64,000 nt of DNA from Olsenella sp. (lineage in GTDB: Bacteria > Actinomycetota > Coriobacteriia > Coriobacteriales > Atopobiaceae). The notes below the pieces were generated by a model. That model worked only from the letters and a program-made list of their open reading frames with translations, was not told the DNA's origin and did not search any database. Made by a program: the position numbers and the translations under genes. This document shows, piece after piece, positions 61,756 through 64,000 of this stretch. Each line of letters starts with the position of its first letter. Position 1 is the first letter of the stretch. Where the stretch lies: positions 1-64,000 of the forward strand of contig JALCMG010000004.1 in the NCBI GenBank assembly GCA_022648325.1, written 5' to 3'.

Positions 61756-63726
61756 CTACATGAGTTCGGTCACGTTCTTCGCGAACTCCACCGGGTCGTC
61801 GATGGGAAGGCCCTCAACCAGAAGCGCCTGGTCGTAGAGGATGGATCCCATGAGTTTGAGGCGGTCCTTCTCGCCTGCCTCCTTAGCGGCTACGAGCTTG
61901 CCAAAGACGGGATGGGCGGCGTTGAGCTGCAACACGCGCTGGGCCTTGGGGGCAGAGGCCGCCTCGGAACCCTGGGAAATCACGCGCTCCATCTCAAGCG
62001 AGACCGGGCCCTCCGAGGCAATCGTCGCAGGGGCGTCGCCCAGGCCGGCCGCCACGCGCACGTCGGTGACCTTGTCGCCCAGGTCGCCCTTGAGCTCGTC
62101 GATGAGGTCCTTGTGCTCGGTGGTTGCCTCGTCGGCCGCCTTCTTCTCGTCCTCGGTCGCGAGGTTGAGGTCCGCAGAGGAGACGTTGGCAAACTCGAGG
62201 TCGCGAGCGTCAGTGCCTTTGTGCTCGGAGTCGCCCGCCACGGCGTCCACGTGGTAGGTGCGCATGAACTGGAACATGAACTCGTCGACGTCCTGCGTGC
62301 AGAGAAGCACGTCGAATCCGTGGTTCACGGCCGAGGTCACCACGGGCATCTTCTCCAGGCGGTCGCGGGAGTCGCCGGCGGCGTAGTAGATCTTGTTCTG
62401 CTCGGCGGGCATGGCGGCCACGTACTCCTTGAGCGTGACCTGCTTGCCCTCCTTCGCAGACCAGAACAGCAAAAGGTCGGCGAGGTCTGCGGCCTTCGAG
62501 CCATAGGAGTTGTAGATGCCAAACTTGAGGCCACGGCCAAAGTTGCCAAAGAACTTCTCGTAGCCCTCGCGGTCATTGTCGCGCATGTCCTCGAGCTCGG
62601 AGTGGATCTTCTTCTCGATGCGGCGGGCAATGGCCCTGAGCTGGGAGTTCTGCTGCAGCGTCTCACGGGAGATGTTGAGCGTCACGTCGGGCGAGTCAAC
62701 GATGCCGCGTACGAAGTTGTAGTAGTCGGGCAGAAAGTCGGCGCACTTCTCCTGGATGAGGACGTTTGACGAGTAGAGCGCGAGGCCCTTCTCGTAGTCC
62801 TTGCTGTAGAGGTCGAAGGGCTGCTCGGACGGGATGAAGAGCAGCGCGTCGTACGAGAGCGCGCCCTCGGCGTGGAAGCTGATCGTGCGCTGTGGCTTCT
62901 CCCAGTCATGGAAGGTCGACTTGTAGAACTCGTCGTAGTCCTCCTGCTTGACCTCGCTCGGGCGCTTCTTCCAGATGGGCGTCATGGAGTTGAGGGTCTC
63001 CAGCTCCTGGTAGTCCTCGTACTCGGGCTTGTAGTCGTCACCGGCATTCTCGGGCTTTGGCTTCTCGCGGCTCTTCGTGACCATCATCTGGATGGGATGG
63101 CGCACGTAGTTGGAGTAGCGCGTCACGAGGTCGCGCAGGCCCCACTCGGAGAGGAAGCGGTCGGTGTTGTCCTCCTCGGTCGAGGGGCGCAGGAAGAGCG
63201 TCACGTCGGTGCCGTGGTCGTTCTCGCCAGAGCGCTCGCCCTCGGCGGCGGGCTCGATGGTGTAGCCGCTCCTGCCGTCAGACTCCCACGCAAAGGCTTC
63301 GTCCGAACCGTACGCGCGGCTCACCACGCGAACCTTGTCGGCAACCATGAAGGCGGAGTAGAAGCCCACGCCAAACTGGCCGATGATGTCCATGCCCTGG
63401 CCCTGGTGCTCGGCGTTTGCCTCCTTGAAGGCCTCGGAGCCCGAGTGGGCAATGGTGCCCAGGTTCTTGTCCAGCTCGTCCTTGGTCATGCCGATGCCGT
63501 TGTCGCTCACCGTGATGGTGCGCGCGTCCTTGTCGAAGGCGAGGTGGATGGCAAGCGAGTCCTGGTCAACGTGGACGTCCGGGTTGGTGAGGCTCTCGAA
63601 GCTCAGCTTGTCGATGGCGTCCGACGCATTGGAGATGAGCTCGCGCAGGAAGATCTCCTTGTTGGTGTAGACCGAGTTGATCATGAGATCCAAGAGCTTC
63701 TTGGATTCTGTCTTGAATTGCTTCAT
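61756..63726 (-). CDS. htpG: Molecular chaperone HtpG (Hsp90 family)
   Basis: A 656-residue Hsp90-type ATPase. The GHKL ATP-binding domain carries the ISNASDAIDKL helix, VSDNGIGMTKDEL, and GQFGVGFYSAFMVAD. The middle domain includes the ATP-arginine region LNISRETLQQNSQLRAI. The C-terminal dimer domain follows to residue 656. I placed the start at 63726 (AAGAAGCGC upstream). No CIRCE or HAIR element is apparent in the 274 bp upstream. It ends 27 bp from the convergent LysR gene. Confidence 0.97.
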   Translation of the reverse strand: MKQFKTESKKLLDLMINSVYTNKEIFLRELISNASDAIDKLSFESLTNPDVHVDQDSLAIHLAFDKDARTITVSDNGIGMTKDELDKNLGTIAHSGSEAFKEANAEHQGQGMDIIGQFGVGFYSAFMVADKVRVVSRAYGSDEAFAWESDGRSGYTIEPAAEGERSGENDHGTDVTLFLRPSTEEDNTDRFLSEWGLRDLVTRYSNYVRHPIQMMVTKSREKPKPENAGDDYKPEYEDYQELETLNSMTPIWKKRPSEVKQEDYDEFYKSTFHDWEKPQRTISFHAEGALSYDALLFIPSEQPFDLYSKDYEKGLALYSSNVLIQEKCADFLPDYYNFVRGIVDSPDVTLNISRETLQQNSQLRAIARRIEKKIHSELEDMRDNDREGYEKFFGNFGRGLKFGIYNSYGSKAADLADLLLFWSAKEGKQVTLKEYVAAMPAEQNKIYYAAGDSRDRLEKMPVVTSAVNHGFDVLLCTQDVDEFMFQFMRTYHVDAVAGDSEHKGTDARDLEFANVSSADLNLATEDEKKAADEATTEHKDLIDELKGDLGDKVTDVRVAAGLGDAPATIASEGPVSLEMERVISQGSEAASAPKAQRVLQLNAAHPVFGKLVAAKEAGEKDRLKLMGSILYDQALLVEGLPIDDPVEFAKNVTELM

Positions 63727-64000
63727 GTGCGCTTCTTTCCCTTGAGGCAAGCCAACGTCTATCTAGTTACCCAGGGCTGAGGGCGGTAAACCTTGAAGCA
63801 GCAAGAATCTACTATATACGCGCTGAGATTTTCTCTGTGTGCGGGTTGATAGGCGAGAGGGGCGGGGGCTTCTCGGCCTCGGCGGTCTTCTCGGCCCAGC
63901 GGTCTTCTCGGTCCCAACCGCCTTCCCGGCCCCGGTCAAATCGCATCTGGAATGCCTTCGGGCGCTGAGAATTACGCACGGTCGCGTTTAAGCTTTGTGG
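63727..64000. other. Leader of htpG and start of the next region
   Basis: No gene is supported here. The first about 80 bases form the htpG leader. Further on, the stretch 63870-63950 is GC-rich with repeated GG(C/T)CTTCTCGG words, and could belong to a gene running off the window, but no start or motif identifies it. Confidence 0.5.

Noticed and set aside
63870-63950. Repeated GGTCTTCTCGG-like words as a possible gene fragment
   Set aside because: No start, motif or long frame; too close to the window edge to judge.

Overview
The window is a 64 kb, high-GC, gene-dense stretch of bacterial chromosome. Anaerobe-type enzymes (desulfoferrodoxin, a GGNG/PKTIDND phosphofructokinase), an acetylase-type diaminopimelate pathway, actinobacterial-style operons (ruvCAB behind a LexA box) and a lic-type cell-surface locus together suggest an anaerobic actinobacterium of the Coriobacteriia (Olsenella/Atopobium/Collinsella type). 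This assignment is an inference from gene content; no rRNA or tRNA gene was seen.

Layout. 1-1575: 5' part of a secreted N-acetylmuramoyl-L-alanine amidase with tandem C-terminal modules, cut by the window edge. 1670-3941: HAD phosphatase, cold-shock protein with a strong terminator, and a GT2/DUF2304 pair. 3964-15494: a surface-polysaccharide decoration locus with two LicD transferases, a flippase, a GT2, a GT4, a LicC-like cytidylyltransferase, a complete ABC importer, and a LicC-LicA fusion; both cytidylyltransferases carry an N-terminal winged helix. 15619-18465: ruvC-ruvA-ruvB plus a small protein behind a LexA-like box. 18503-20947: an intact reading frame for a two-domain NAD synthetase homologue that has lost key active-site residues, then desulfoferrodoxin. 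21142-25041: dnaE. 25210-32365: AddA/AddB-like recombination nuclease and a YerC-type TrpR homologue. 32460-38365: a frameshifted HIRAN gene, an Mbeg1-like lipase, an iron alcohol dehydrogenase, a GntR/membrane-protein pair with its operator, and a zinc alcohol dehydrogenase broken by two one-base shifts.

38539-45927: thpR, an intergenic array of three hairpin repeats at exact 61-bp spacing, and lysine/diaminopimelate genes: lysA-dapA-dapB-dapH on the minus strand behind a lysine riboswitch that I recognise directly, flanked by an M20 deacylase and a PatA-like aminotransferase that would complete the N-acetyl branch. 46087-49996: small unknowns, a LysR regulator, tatA, mtnP and a tandem-ACT protein. 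49996-55555: a PaaK-type ligase, an unusual 560-bp AT-rich intergenic region with four copies of a 25-bp motif, a GNAT acetyltransferase, and a MocR-type regulator divergent from pdxST. 55702-63726: phosphofructokinase, MgtC-like protein, radical SAM protein, class II glutamine amidotransferase, DEDDh exonuclease, LysR regulator and htpG.

How it fits together. The most coherent system is the lic locus. The importer genes run directly into a stand-alone cytidylyltransferase that lacks a kinase, while the separate LicC-LicA fusion carries its own kinase. This fits two supply routes for LicD: kinase plus cytidylyltransferase for choline, and import plus cytidylyltransferase for an already phosphorylated or phosphonate head group. 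The second route is a hypothesis. The clearest single-gene anomaly is the NAD synthetase-like protein.
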